Below, piece after piece: positions 18,268 through 26,609 of a DNA stretch of 64,000 bases; positions within the stretch are counted from its first letter, which is position 1; every line of letters starts with the position of its first letter. Below the pieces are notes generated by a model. That model did no database searches. It saw nothing but the letters and a program-made list of their open reading frames with translations, and had not been told where the DNA came from. The position numbers and the translations under genes are program-made. The stretch comes from Sphingobium lactosutens. Lineage in GTDB: Bacteria > Pseudomonadota > Alphaproteobacteria > Sphingomonadales > Sphingomonadaceae. The stretch is taken from contig NZ_QJQX01000051.1 in assembly GCF_013393185.1 (NCBI RefSeq), positions 124,001 to 188,000 on the forward strand. The letters are read 5' to 3'.

Positions 18268-18873
18268 ATGGGCAGGAGATCGGACCATAGCCGCGCCGAG
18301 CTGGAGGCGCTGATCCTGGCGGAAGGCCATCGCCTGATGGCGGATGTCGGCTTCGCCCGCTTTTCCGCACGCGAAGTCGCCAAGCGCATCGGCTATGCCG
18401 TTGGCACGCTCTACAATGTGTTCGGCAGCTACGACATGCTCTTGGCCGCGATCAACACGCGGACCTTCGAGCTATGGGCAGCGCATCTGGAGGACAGGCT
18501 AGCCGCGCCATCCGCCGAACGGATCGCCGCGCTGGTCGAGGGCTATTTCAGCTTTGCCGCCGACAATATGAATCTGTGGACGGCCATCTACGATCATCGG
18601 CTGCCGCTGGATATGGCCATGCCCGAGGCGCTGGTGACGCGACGGGCGGCGCTGACGGAGGTCGTCGTGCGCGAAGTCGCGGCGATCCTGCCGCCCGAAA
18701 CGAAGGACCGCGCGCCCCGGCTGGCGCGATCGCTGGTCGCAACCGTGCACGGCCATTGCACCTTCGCGCTGAACGGCAGCTTCGCCCTGCTCGGGGAGAC
18801 GGCGCCACTGGAGATGGCGATCGCCCGCGTCAGGGAATCGCTCATCGCGGCGGGCGCGACGATCGCGGACTGA
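18268..18873 (+). CDS. TetR/AcrR-family transcriptional regulator
   Basis: A 201-residue regulator with an N-terminal helix-turn-helix (about 10-55: AEGHRLMADVGFARFSAREVAKRIGYAVGTLYNVFGSYD) and a C-terminal all-helical ligand/dimer domain (about 75-195). The start at 18268 follows AGGGG. It is divergent from the DUF2339 gene, and the shared promoter contains repeated, palindromic AT-rich boxes, so autoregulation with co-control of the DUF2339 gene is likely. The effector is unknown. It is convergent with the YoaK-like gene, one base apart. Confidence 0.92.
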   Translation: MGRRSDHSRAELEALILAEGHRLMADVGFARFSAREVAKRIGYAVGTLYNVFGSYDMLLAAINTRTFELWAAHLEDRLAAPSAERIAALVEGYFSFAADNMNLWTAIYDHRLPLDMAMPEALVTRRAALTEVVVREVAAILPPETKDRAPRLARSLVATVHGHCTFALNGSFALLGETAPLEMAIARVRESLIAAGATIAD

Positions 18874-18874
18874 G

Positions 18875-19576
18875 TCAGCCGGCGACTATCTGGCGCGCTT
18901 CGGGGTGCAGCATGCAGGCGAGCGTTCCGGCCAGCACCAGCGCCCCGGCCAGGATCAGCGGCAGGACCAGGCCGCCATGCAGGACCATCCATGCGCCGAT
19001 CCCTGCGCCCAGGAAGATGGCGGCGACGCTGCCGATGCGGCGGGCGAGATTGGGGTTGCTGCCGCCCGCCATGGTCGAATCTGCGGCGAGGCCGGTCAGC
19101 GTCAGAGTCAGCACGGTGGTGGTCAGGTCGGGCACCTTGAGCTGGCGGATGGTGGCGTTGCGGAACCCCATGGCAAGGCCCGTCAGGGCGATGATCGCGT
19201 AGAGCGCCGCGCCGGGCGACTGGCTGGCCATGTCGAAGCCGGTCGCGACACCGGCCGCGATCCAGAGCAGAGCCGCCTCCACCAGGGCTGCGACGAGCAG
19301 CCAGCGGCGCAGCGGCAACCCCGCATGGCCCTTCCCCACCCGCCCGGCGACCAGCGCGCCGATCAGGAAGGCGGCGATCGCGGCAAGATAGGACGCGGCA
19401 TGGAAGCCCGGCGTGCCGACGGCGGCAAAGCCCAGGAAGACGATATTGCCGGTCATGTTGGCGGTGAACACCTTGCCCAGCCCCAGCACGCTGATCGCGT
19501 CGACGAGACCTGTGGTCACGGACAGGAGCAGCAGGAGCCAGGGTAGTGGCGAGGTCAGAGCTTTGGGGACGGTCAT
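18875..19576 (-). CDS. YoaK/DUF1275-family membrane protein
   Basis: A 233-residue integral membrane protein with about six hydrophobic helices. It shows the DUF1275 hallmarks near the start (VDAISVLGLGKVFTANMTGN) and in the middle (GFRNATIRQLKVPDLTTTVLT). Family members are small transporters or channels of unknown substrate. It lies upstream of the alginate-export-type porin gene on the same strand, with about 100 bases between them, and is convergent with TetR. The substrate cannot be inferred. Confidence 0.88.
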   Translation of the reverse strand: MTVPKALTSPLPWLLLLLSVTTGLVDAISVLGLGKVFTANMTGNIVFLGFAAVGTPGFHAASYLAAIAAFLIGALVAGRVGKGHAGLPLRRWLLVAALVEAALLWIAAGVATGFDMASQSPGAALYAIIALTGLAMGFRNATIRQLKVPDLTTTVLTLTLTGLAADSTMAGGSNPNLARRIGSVAAIFLGAGIGAWMVLHGGLVLPLILAGALVLAGTLACMLHPEARQIVAG

Positions 19577-19678
19577 GGCGATCTTCCTGTGTCAGTTGCC
19601 CGTGCAGACTAGAATCGGCTCGAATATCGAAATAGCCGAATAAAGTTGGCCTCTTTGTTCGATTATATGGAAAACTCG

Positions 19679-21037
19679 TCAGAAGCGGAAATTGCTCTCC
19701 AGCCCCAGCATGGTGATCGTCTTCGCCGGACCGGTATCGCGAATGAAGGCACCCGGCGCGAAGGCGGAGAAAGACGTCGATATCTCCCATTCGGGCGTGG
19801 CTTGCCAGGCGATCGTCACCTCCGCCCCCTTGCCGATGCAGCGGGCGTCGCTGCCGCCAGCCGCACGGACCAGATTGCCGGGGATATCATAGACGCCGTC
19901 GCCCTTGCTGGCGCGCCAATAGGCCATGGCGGCAAGGCTGGCGGACAGGCCGCCGCCCAGCGTGCCGCTGACGCGCGGGTTCAGGCTGATGATGTTGGTC
20001 GGACCGACGGGCGACAATTCGCCGAAATATTTGCCCTTGGGAAAAAGCGCGTTGAAGGTGCCGATCCGATCGTCGCCGGCGCGCCTGTCGCCGCTGACGA
20101 TGTTGAAGCGCAGCGTCGCGTCGGGTGCCCATGGTAAGCTGGGAAAGCTGTGGCCGACTTCGCTGCCGATCGTCCAGGCGGCGATGCGCCGGCCTTCGAA
20201 ATGGCCGAACTGGTAGACGCCCTCGACATTCCAGTGCCAGTCGTCGCGAACGCCATGCGACCGGAGGCCAAGGCTGTGGCGCACTTCCCTGCCATCCAGA
20301 CCGCCGAAGTGGGCGGCACTATTGCGATAGCCCAGATAATAAAGGTCGAGTTCGGGCAGCGCGGCATAGGCGCCCCAGAGAGCTTTGCTATCCGACGTGG
20401 CGTCGTCGAAACTGCCGGGTCCGGGCTGCACCGGCTTTACCGCGAGCAGGCTGACCGTCGCCCTGCCAACCCTGACATCGGCGCGCGCGCCATCGAAGGC
20501 GAGCGGCACATTGGGACCATAGCGGGTGCCGATCAGCCGCTCGGTCCCGAGCGAGAGCATCTGCCGCCCGGCGCGCAGGGTGACGGGGCCAAGATCGACC
20601 TCGCCAAAGGCCTGGAGCAAATCGACCCGCGTCTGGTCGATCGGGCTGGCGGAGGGTGCGACGCCGACGGCATAAGCGGCGATCGGCTGGACGAAGGCGC
20701 GCGCTTTTCCGATATGGAGGTCGGCATAGGGCATGGCGCGCAGCCAGAGATAGGAGTCGTCCGGCGCATCCGCCCCGCCCCAGAGATTGTCGTCATAGCT
20801 CTCACTTCGGGCGCGCAGTTCGATGCCGGTGGACAGCCAGGCGCCCTCGCCGAGCGGGATATATTTGAACGGGCCGGTCCAGTGATGCGCGCGCTTTCCG
20901 GCATCGGCGAGGTCGGACCAGTCCTCGTCATAGCGGGTGATGCTGAGCGTCGGCGCCTGCCACGCCTCACGCTGCTGGGCAGCGGCCGGCACCGGCAGCG
21001 CCAGCAGCGCGAGGCAAGGCAGGAGGCGTTCACGCAT
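19679..21037 (-). CDS. Alginate-export (AlgE-type) outer-membrane porin
   Basis: A 452-residue secreted protein with a signal peptide (MRERLLPCLALLALPVPAAAQ) followed by a domain of alternating beta-strands of the alginate-export family (WTGPFKYIPLGEGAWLSTG, RAGRQMLSLGTERLIGTRYG). It ends with an aromatic residue (LGLESNFRF), as outer-membrane barrels do. In sphingomonads many such proteins are diffusion porins for small organic molecules rather than alginate exporters. No alginate biosynthesis gene is nearby, so a nutrient porin role is more likely. Its start overlaps the end of the DoxX gene by eight bases, indicating co-transcription. Confidence 0.85.
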   Translation of the reverse strand: MRERLLPCLALLALPVPAAAQQREAWQAPTLSITRYDEDWSDLADAGKRAHHWTGPFKYIPLGEGAWLSTGIELRARSESYDDNLWGGADAPDDSYLWLRAMPYADLHIGKARAFVQPIAAYAVGVAPSASPIDQTRVDLLQAFGEVDLGPVTLRAGRQMLSLGTERLIGTRYGPNVPLAFDGARADVRVGRATVSLLAVKPVQPGPGSFDDATSDSKALWGAYAALPELDLYYLGYRNSAAHFGGLDGREVRHSLGLRSHGVRDDWHWNVEGVYQFGHFEGRRIAAWTIGSEVGHSFPSLPWAPDATLRFNIVSGDRRAGDDRIGTFNALFPKGKYFGELSPVGPTNIISLNPRVSGTLGGGLSASLAAMAYWRASKGDGVYDIPGNLVRAAGGSDARCIGKGAEVTIAWQATPEWEISTSFSAFAPGAFIRDTGPAKTITMLGLESNFRF

Positions 21038-21452
21038 CGGCCTGCTTCCGGTCCGCGATCATGGCCACAAGGATGAAGCCGCCGATCAGGCCGATATGCT
21101 CGAAAAAGGCATTGGTCGCCATGAAGCGCTCCTGCCCGGCCGGCATCGTCCAGAAGGCGTTGGCGGTGAAGGCGGCCAGCAGGGTGAAAACGCCCAGCAT
21201 CCCGGCGCCCAGCCAGACCAGCCGGCCGGTCAGGATCAGCAGCGGGCCGATCAGTTCGAGCGCGATGGTCAGCGCCGCCCAGAAGGCGGGCGGACTCATG
21301 CCAAAATGCGCCTGCTCGGCGACGGTGCCTTGCCAGTCGGTCAGCTTGACGAGTCCGCCCAATATATAGGCGCTGGTCAGCAACAGCCGGGCGAGGAACC
21401 ATGTGGGCCGCCATGCAAGAATGGCGGAAACGAAGCGGGGGCTATGGGTCAT
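21030..21452 (-). CDS. DoxX-family membrane protein
   Basis: A 140-residue protein with four hydrophobic helices typical of DoxX-like proteins (LARLLLTSAYILGGLVKL, ALTIALELIGPLLILTG, ERFMATNAFFEHIGLIGGF). Members are linked to redox and thiol stress or quinone-related functions, with no firm general activity. It lies between the secreted VOC gene (five bases upstream) and the porin gene (eight-base overlap), so it belongs to the same transcript. Confidence 0.88.
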   Translation of the reverse strand: MTHSPRFVSAILAWRPTWFLARLLLTSAYILGGLVKLTDWQGTVAEQAHFGMSPPAFWAALTIALELIGPLLILTGRLVWLGAGMLGVFTLLAAFTANAFWTMPAGQERFMATNAFFEHIGLIGGFILVAMIADRKQADA

Positions 21453-21457
21453 CTCGC

Positions 21458-22360
21458 TTACTCCCCGACGACGCTATGAATTTCGGCGATATAGCCGCCG
21501 GGGAAGCGGACGATCGCCGACTGGCGGCTGCCCTCTTCATGGGCTGGCACCAGCGTCTCGACACCCGCCGCCTTGGCCTTCTCCAGCGCGGCGCGCAGGT
21601 CCGCGACGGCGTAGCCGGTCATGTCGCGGCCATAGGGCCAGGGCAGCTGCCCGTCCGAGACGATGACGCTCATCCTGCCATAGCCCGACGTCAGCCGGAT
21701 GCGGCGGTAGGTCTTGCCCGGCTGGCCGATCTCCTCGCCCGGCGCGGCCTTGTCGTCCGACGTCACCCGGGCATGGGCGAAGCCGGTCCATTGCTTGACG
21801 AACAGATCGGCCGCATCGGCGGTCAGGTAGATGCGGTTTTCCGGCACGGTCGTAAGGGCGGGATAGTTGGGCCTGGTCGTATGCCAGTAAAGCTGCATGT
21901 TCACGCCGCCCGCCCATTGCACGACCACGTCACGGCCGATCGGATCGGGAAAGCTGGTGATGAGGCGGGTCGCGCCATGCTTCACGGCCGATGCGACTGC
22001 CGCGTCCATGTCGCTCACCAGATAGCCGGTCCGCTCCGCGCCGAAGGGATAGGGAATGGGCGTCAGGAAGCCGAAGACGGAGATGGTGCCCGCGGGTGTC
22101 AGGGCGAGTTGCGACTTTGTCTGGCTGGCGGTGGGCGTCACCTGGAACACACCCTGTTTGCTGGCCGTGCCGCCGAAGGTCGCAGTGAAGCTGGCGATGA
22201 AGCGGTCGAAATCCTCCGGCGCGACATAGACATGGGTGGTGTCATATTGCGGGCCGACGGCATAGTCGGCGCTGGCGGCGGCGGGCGCGGCTTTGGCAGC
22301 CGCGGGGGCAGGACTGATGGCGACCAGGGCAGTCGCCATCATCAGGGTGATATGCTTCAT
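21458..22360 (-). CDS. Secreted VOC/glyoxalase-like protein
   Basis: A 300-residue protein with a signal peptide (MKHITLMMATALVAISPAPAAA) and two VOC-like beta-alpha-beta-beta-beta halves (about 40-165, HVYVAPEDFDRFIASFTATFG; and 175-300, RIYLTADAADLFVKQWTG). A final strand ends PGGYIAEIHSVVGE. Cytoplasmic glyoxalase relatives bind metal and a small molecule; a periplasmic form is less usual. It starts the run VOC-DoxX-porin on the minus strand. Its enzymatic activity is not evident. Confidence 0.82.
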   Translation of the reverse strand: MKHITLMMATALVAISPAPAAAKAAPAAASADYAVGPQYDTTHVYVAPEDFDRFIASFTATFGGTASKQGVFQVTPTASQTKSQLALTPAGTISVFGFLTPIPYPFGAERTGYLVSDMDAAVASAVKHGATRLITSFPDPIGRDVVVQWAGGVNMQLYWHTTRPNYPALTTVPENRIYLTADAADLFVKQWTGFAHARVTSDDKAAPGEEIGQPGKTYRRIRLTSGYGRMSVIVSDGQLPWPYGRDMTGYAVADLRAALEKAKAAGVETLVPAHEEGSRQSAIVRFPGGYIAEIHSVVGE

Positions 22361-22524
22361 GTTATTGGCTCCGGTTGGAGAGGATCAACCCTCTCGGTCG
22401 ATGTTGCCGGAACGGTCTAGGCGGGGGTCGAAAGCCGATCGATCCGAATAATGTCGACGATCATGTTCTATATTCTGGAACGATATGGGACGACCCCTCC
22501 TTGCCGGGAGGGGCCGAACCGGGA

Positions 22525-24450
22525 TCAGACCGCCCAGCAGCCGCAGCCAAGCGCACCCCAGAAACTCTGAACATCGGCGGCGGGCACATTGGCGCCCAAT
22601 GCGGCGGCATGGTCATGGCCGTGGACGCCGCAGGAAGAGGCACAGCCACAGGCGGAAGCCAGCTTCTTCGCGGTTTCATCCTTGCGATAATGGCCGCCGA
22701 AGGTCGCGACCGGCGACCAGTCGGGCATCGCCCTGGGCGCGACCGGGGCGAGCGAGCCATAGTCGCCCTCGCCATAGACGATCTTGCCCCCCAGCACGGT
22801 CAGGACCGATCGGAGATGGGCGATCTCATCCTCCGGCACGGAGAAATAATCGTCCGACAGCAAGGCAAGGTCGGCGAGTTGCCCCTTCCTGATCTGGCCC
22901 TTCTTGCCCACCTCGTTCGAGAACCATGTATTCTTTTCGGTCCAGAGGCGCAGGGCCGTCTCACGATCCAGCCGGTTGCGCACCGGATAGAGGGCAAGAC
23001 CGCCGACGGTCTTCGACGTGACCAGCCAGCTCAAGGAAACCCAGGGATTGTAGCTGGCGACGCGGGTGGCGTCGGTACCGGCGCCCACCGGCACGCCAGC
23101 CGCAATCATCCGCTTGATCGGCGGGGTGGCCTCCGCTGCCTTCGCGCCATAGCGTTCGACGAAATATTCGCCCTGGAAGGCCATGCGATGCTGTACCGCA
23201 ATGCCGCCGCCCAGCGCGGCGATCCGGTCGATATTGCGCTCGCTGATGGTTTCGGCATGGTCGAAGAACCAGTTCAGCCCTTGCAGCGGAATGTCGCGAT
23301 TGACCTTCTCGAACACGTCGAGCGCACGGCCGATCGTCTGGTCATAGGTGGCGTGCATGCGCCAGGGCCAGCGGCGTTCGGCCAGCAGGCGGATGACCGG
23401 CTCCAGATCCCCTTCCATTTCCGGCGGCATGTCGGGACGGGCGACGCGGAAATCCTCGAAGTCGGCGGCCGAATAGACCAGCATTTCGCCCGCGCCATTG
23501 TGGCGATAGCTGTCGTCGCCATCGCCCGGCTTGATCTTGGTCGACCAGGTGGCGAAGTCCTTCAGCTCTTCCTTGGGCTTCTGCGTGAAGAGATTATAGG
23601 CGATGCGCAGCGTCAGCTCGCCATCCTTGTGCAGCTTGTCGATCACCGCATAATCGTCGGGATAATTTTGCGACCCGCCGCCAGCGTCGATCACGCTGGT
23701 GACGCCGAGCGAGTTGAGTTCGCGCATGAAATGCTTCGTCGAATTGACCTGATAATCCTGCGGCAACTTCGGCCCCTTGGCCAGCGTCGCATAGAGGATC
23801 GTCGCATTGGGCTGGGCCAGCAGCAATCCGGTCGGATTGCCCTGCGCATCGCGAACGATCTCGCCGCCGGGCGGGTTGGGCGTGTTCCGGTCATAGCCCA
23901 CCGCCCGGAGTGCGGCGGCATTCAGCAGCGCACGGTCATAGAGGTGGAGGATGAAGACCGGGGTGTCGGGCGCGGCGGCGTTGATTTCCTCGATCGTGGG
24001 CAGCCGCTTTTCGGCGAACTGATGCTCGGTGAAGCCACCGACGACGCGGACCCATTGCGGCGGCGGGGTATTTTCCGCCTGCTTCTTGAGCATGGCCATG
24101 GCGTCGGCCAGCGTCGGTACGCCTTCCCAGCGCAGTTCCATATTATAGTTGAGGCCGCCGCGAATGACATGGATATGGCTGTCGATCAGGCCGGGGATCA
24201 GGCGACGCCCCTTGGCATCGATCGTCTGCGCGTCAGGACCGGCTGCGGCCCGCACCGCCTGCTCGCTGCCCACGGCCAGAAACTTGCCGTTGCGGATCGC
24301 CACCGCCTGCGCCACCGGATTTTCCCGATCCAGCGTCGTGACCTTGGCATTGATGATGATGAGGTCTTTTCCGGTCATGGCGAAGCTTTCGGTGGCGGTG
24401 AGAAGGGCGGTGGTGGCGGCGCTGGCGAGCGCCTGACGGCGGGAGATCAT
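22525..24450 (-). CDS. Tat-exported YtcJ-like amidohydrolase with Cys/His-rich tail
   Basis: A 641-residue amidohydrolase of the YtcJ/DUF6282-like group. It starts with a twin-arginine type signal (MISRRQALASAATTALLTA), then the metal motif GLIDSHIHVIRGGLNYNMEL and later WRMHATYD, FFDHAETISERNID and GAGTDATRVASYNPW. The last 45 residues are unusual: KKLASACGCASSCGVHGHDH followed by an extension ending GALGCGCWAV, six Cys and two His that may bind a metal. Its start overlaps the XapX stop by ATGA. It would act in the periplasm on an amide or ester; the substrate is unknown. Confidence 0.85.
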   Translation of the reverse strand: MISRRQALASAATTALLTATESFAMTGKDLIIINAKVTTLDRENPVAQAVAIRNGKFLAVGSEQAVRAAAGPDAQTIDAKGRRLIPGLIDSHIHVIRGGLNYNMELRWEGVPTLADAMAMLKKQAENTPPPQWVRVVGGFTEHQFAEKRLPTIEEINAAAPDTPVFILHLYDRALLNAAALRAVGYDRNTPNPPGGEIVRDAQGNPTGLLLAQPNATILYATLAKGPKLPQDYQVNSTKHFMRELNSLGVTSVIDAGGGSQNYPDDYAVIDKLHKDGELTLRIAYNLFTQKPKEELKDFATWSTKIKPGDGDDSYRHNGAGEMLVYSAADFEDFRVARPDMPPEMEGDLEPVIRLLAERRWPWRMHATYDQTIGRALDVFEKVNRDIPLQGLNWFFDHAETISERNIDRIAALGGGIAVQHRMAFQGEYFVERYGAKAAEATPPIKRMIAAGVPVGAGTDATRVASYNPWVSLSWLVTSKTVGGLALYPVRNRLDRETALRLWTEKNTWFSNEVGKKGQIRKGQLADLALLSDDYFSVPEDEIAHLRSVLTVLGGKIVYGEGDYGSLAPVAPRAMPDWSPVATFGGHYRKDETAKKLASACGCASSCGVHGHDHAAALGANVPAADVQSFWGALGCGCWAV

Positions 24451-24701
24451 GCGTCCTGCTTTCGGTTGGCGGGGAGATGGCCCAGCAGATGGTTGGCGCA
24501 GTCGGTGGTGACGAAAGCGGCGAGTTCCTGACGGTCGAACAGGCGCTTGGCAATAGGGACGATCTGTTCGCCGACCAATATTCCAGCCAGCCCGATCAGG
24601 GCGATCACTGGCGGGGCAGGAGAACGGACACCAAGCAGGCTGTAGACGATGCCGACCAGCAGCCCGGCGCCCAGCGACAGAAGATAGGGCTTCATGTCCA
24701 T
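24447..24701 (-). CDS. XapX-domain (DUF1427) small membrane protein
   Basis: An 84-residue protein with two hydrophobic helices and the XapX signature near the start (SLGAGLLVGIVYSLLGVRSPAPPVIALIGLAGILVGEQ). A short soluble tail follows. XapX proteins are of unknown function and were named from the xanthosine gene region of E. coli. It overlaps the amidohydrolase start by ATGA and follows the alpha/beta hydrolase by 17 bases, so it is co-transcribed with both. Confidence 0.88.
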   Translation of the reverse strand: MDMKPYLLSLGAGLLVGIVYSLLGVRSPAPPVIALIGLAGILVGEQIVPIAKRLFDRQELAAFVTTDCANHLLGHLPANRKQDA

Positions 24702-24718
24702 TCTCCCTATGTAGACGA

Positions 24719-25558
24719 TCAGGCCTGGATGAAGGCGAGGATATCGGCGTTCAGCACATCAGCATTCACCGTCAGCATGCCGTGCGAAAAGCCTTCATAG
24801 ACCTTCAGCGTGGCGTTGGGCAGGATTTCGGCCTGAAGTACGCCCGCATTCTGGTAGGGCACGACCTGATCGTCGTCGCCATGCAGCACCAGAGTCGGCA
24901 CGCTGATCGCCTTCAGATCGTCGGTCTGGTCGGTTTCGGAGAAAGCCTTGATCCCTTCATAATGGGCGAGCGCGCTGCCCATCATGCCCTGACGCCACCA
25001 ATTGTCGATGACGGCGGGCTTCACGTCCGCGCCCTCGCGGTTGAAGCCATAGAAGGGGCCGGCGGCGACATCGTGGAAGAATTGGGCGCGGTTGGAGGCA
25101 AGGCCGGCGCGCAGTCCATCGAACACCTCGATTGGCAGGCCGCCGGGATAGCGATCGGTCTTCAGCATGATCGGCGGCACGGCGCTGACCAGCACGGCCT
25201 TGGCGACGCGGCCCTGCGGCAGGCCATGGCGGGCGACATAGGCTGCGACTTCGCCGCCGCCGGTCGAATGGCCGATATGGATGGCGTTCTTCAGGTCGAG
25301 ATGCTCGGCGACCGCAGCGGCGTCGGCGGCATAATGAGCCATGTCATGACCGAAATCGACCTGGGCGGAGCGGCCATGGCCGCGGCGGTCATGAGCGACG
25401 ACGCGATAGCCCTTCGACAGGAAGAACAGCATCTGCGCGTCCCAGTCGTCCGCCGACAGCGGCCAGCCATGGTGGAACATGATCGGCTGGGCGTCCTTGC
25501 TGCCCCAGTCCTTGTAGAAGATGTCGACGCCGTCCTTGGTGGTGATGAAGTTGCTCAT
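24719..25558 (-). CDS. Non-heme chloroperoxidase-like alpha/beta hydrolase
   Basis: A 279-residue alpha/beta hydrolase. It shows the oxyanion-hole motif MFHHGWPLSADDWD, the nucleophile elbow HIGHSTGGGEVAAY (Ser in GHSTG), the acid region VLHGDDDQVVPY and the catalytic His in EGFSHGML. This set is typical of the cofactor-free haloperoxidase/esterase group. The start at 25558 (MSNFITTKDG) is used rather than a longer upstream frame, because the family begins here and the extension reads like out-of-frame sequence. It lies between the isochorismatase-like and XapX genes on one strand. Confidence 0.92.
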   Translation of the reverse strand: MSNFITTKDGVDIFYKDWGSKDAQPIMFHHGWPLSADDWDAQMLFFLSKGYRVVAHDRRGHGRSAQVDFGHDMAHYAADAAAVAEHLDLKNAIHIGHSTGGGEVAAYVARHGLPQGRVAKAVLVSAVPPIMLKTDRYPGGLPIEVFDGLRAGLASNRAQFFHDVAAGPFYGFNREGADVKPAVIDNWWRQGMMGSALAHYEGIKAFSETDQTDDLKAISVPTLVLHGDDDQVVPYQNAGVLQAEILPNATLKVYEGFSHGMLTVNADVLNADILAFIQA

Positions 25559-25643
25559 GGGGAAAGCCTTTCGGGCATGATGGGGTCGGGAAGAAGGGAA
25601 ACGGCCGGGCGAAAGGGGGAGCACCCGGCCGCTGAAGGAAGGC

Positions 25644-26303
25644 TTAGTGGCCGCCTTCCGAAGCGTTGAACATGGTCTTGGCATAGGTGATGCCCAGGCC
25701 ATAGGCGCCGCCCCATTTGCGGGCGATGCCGGTGGTCATGTCGTAGGTTTCGGTGCGCGCCCAGTCGCGTTGCAGTTCGAGCAGATACTGGAGCGAGGTG
25801 ACGGGCTTGGCCCCGGCCTGGATCATGCGCTCGACCGCGCGTTCATGGGCCTCTTCGCTGATGTCGCCGCTGGCGTCGGTGATGACGTAGACCTCAAAGC
25901 CCTGTTCGATCGCGGAGAGGACCGGGCCAACGATGCAGACGCTGGTCCACAGGCCGGCGAACACCAGCCGTTCCTTGCCGATGCGGTTCACTTCTTCGAT
26001 CACGGCGGCGTCTTCCCAGGTGTTCATGCTGGTGCGGTCGAGCATCGGCTGGTTGTTGAAGGCTTCGGTGATCTCGTTGAACATCGGGCCGGAAAAGCTC
26101 TTCTCGGCGACGGTGGTGAGGATGGTGGGGACGTTGAAGCCGGCGGCGGCGTTCGAGACGAGCGCGGCATTGTTGCGCAGCAATTCAGGCGCAATCGACT
26201 TGGTGGCGAAGGCCATCTGCGACTGGAAATCGATCAGGACCAAAGCATGGTTGCTGGGCGACAGCAGAGCCTTGGCGGGGGTCGGGGTGGCGGTGATGGT
26301 CAT
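25644..26303 (-). CDS. Isochorismatase-family cysteine hydrolase (YcaC-like)
   Basis: A 219-residue cysteine hydrolase. The catalytic Asp is in LVLIDFQSQMAFAT (about residue 25) and the nucleophile Cys in FAGLWTSVCIVGPVL (about 119). Family members hydrolyse small amides or related bonds; YcaC relatives have undefined substrates. It is the first gene of the run isochorismatase - chloroperoxidase-like - XapX - amidohydrolase and is divergent from the TerC gene across a 306-base gap. Confidence 0.9.
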   Translation of the reverse strand: MTITATPTPAKALLSPSNHALVLIDFQSQMAFATKSIAPELLRNNAALVSNAAAGFNVPTILTTVAEKSFSGPMFNEITEAFNNQPMLDRTSMNTWEDAAVIEEVNRIGKERLVFAGLWTSVCIVGPVLSAIEQGFEVYVITDASGDISEEAHERAVERMIQAGAKPVTSLQYLLELQRDWARTETYDMTTGIARKWGGAYGLGITYAKTMFNASEGGH

Positions 26304-26609
26304 TGGTCTGTTCCCTCTGTTGGTTGGTGGCGTGTTGGTGAAATCAGGGATAGGCCCATGTTATCTCGCGAGTAATCCGGATAAAATCGTCCGAACTTTT
26401 CGAAAAAATGGAATGATGGCCAATGCCCATGGGGACAGGGTGTCGCGCCATCATCTGAAAGGTTGATGACAGCTTGCCGCTCTATGCGGCAGCGGTCTGC
26501 GCAGGCGGACAGACTGGATTTTACGCTCTCATGCGATCCGCATGGCAAAGGCCGTTCGTTCAGGCGCTGGCGTCCCGATGCCCTCTCCTGCCGGATGGCG
26601 AGAGGATTT
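26304..26609. other. Divergent intergenic region, isochorismatase / TerC
   Basis: No convincing gene. The left 120 bases are moderately AT-rich and should hold the isochorismatase promoter. The right part forms the TerC leader and includes a hairpin over the ribosome-binding site at 26582-26605. A TerC-frame extension back to 26463 is open, but its translation does not resemble the family. Confidence 0.5.
26582..26605 (+). promoter_or_regulatory. Leader hairpin covering the TerC ribosome-binding site
   Basis: CCTCTC (26582-26587) pairs with GAGAGG (26600-26605), and inside it GCC (26590-26592) pairs with GGC (26597-26599). The right arm contains the AGAGGA ribosome-binding site just before the ATG at 26610, so folding would hide it. 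TerC-type genes elsewhere are often under the manganese-sensing yybP-ykoY riboswitch, but its full consensus was not recognised here. Confidence 0.35.

Noticed and set aside
19577..19678. Operator before the YoaK-like gene (CGAATATCGAAATAGCCG region)
   Set aside because: Half-sites do not form a convincing palindrome or repeat.
26463..26609. yybP-ykoY manganese riboswitch upstream of the TerC gene
   Set aside because: TerC context suggested it, but the conserved paired loops of the motif could not be traced; only the hairpin over the ribosome-binding site is supported.
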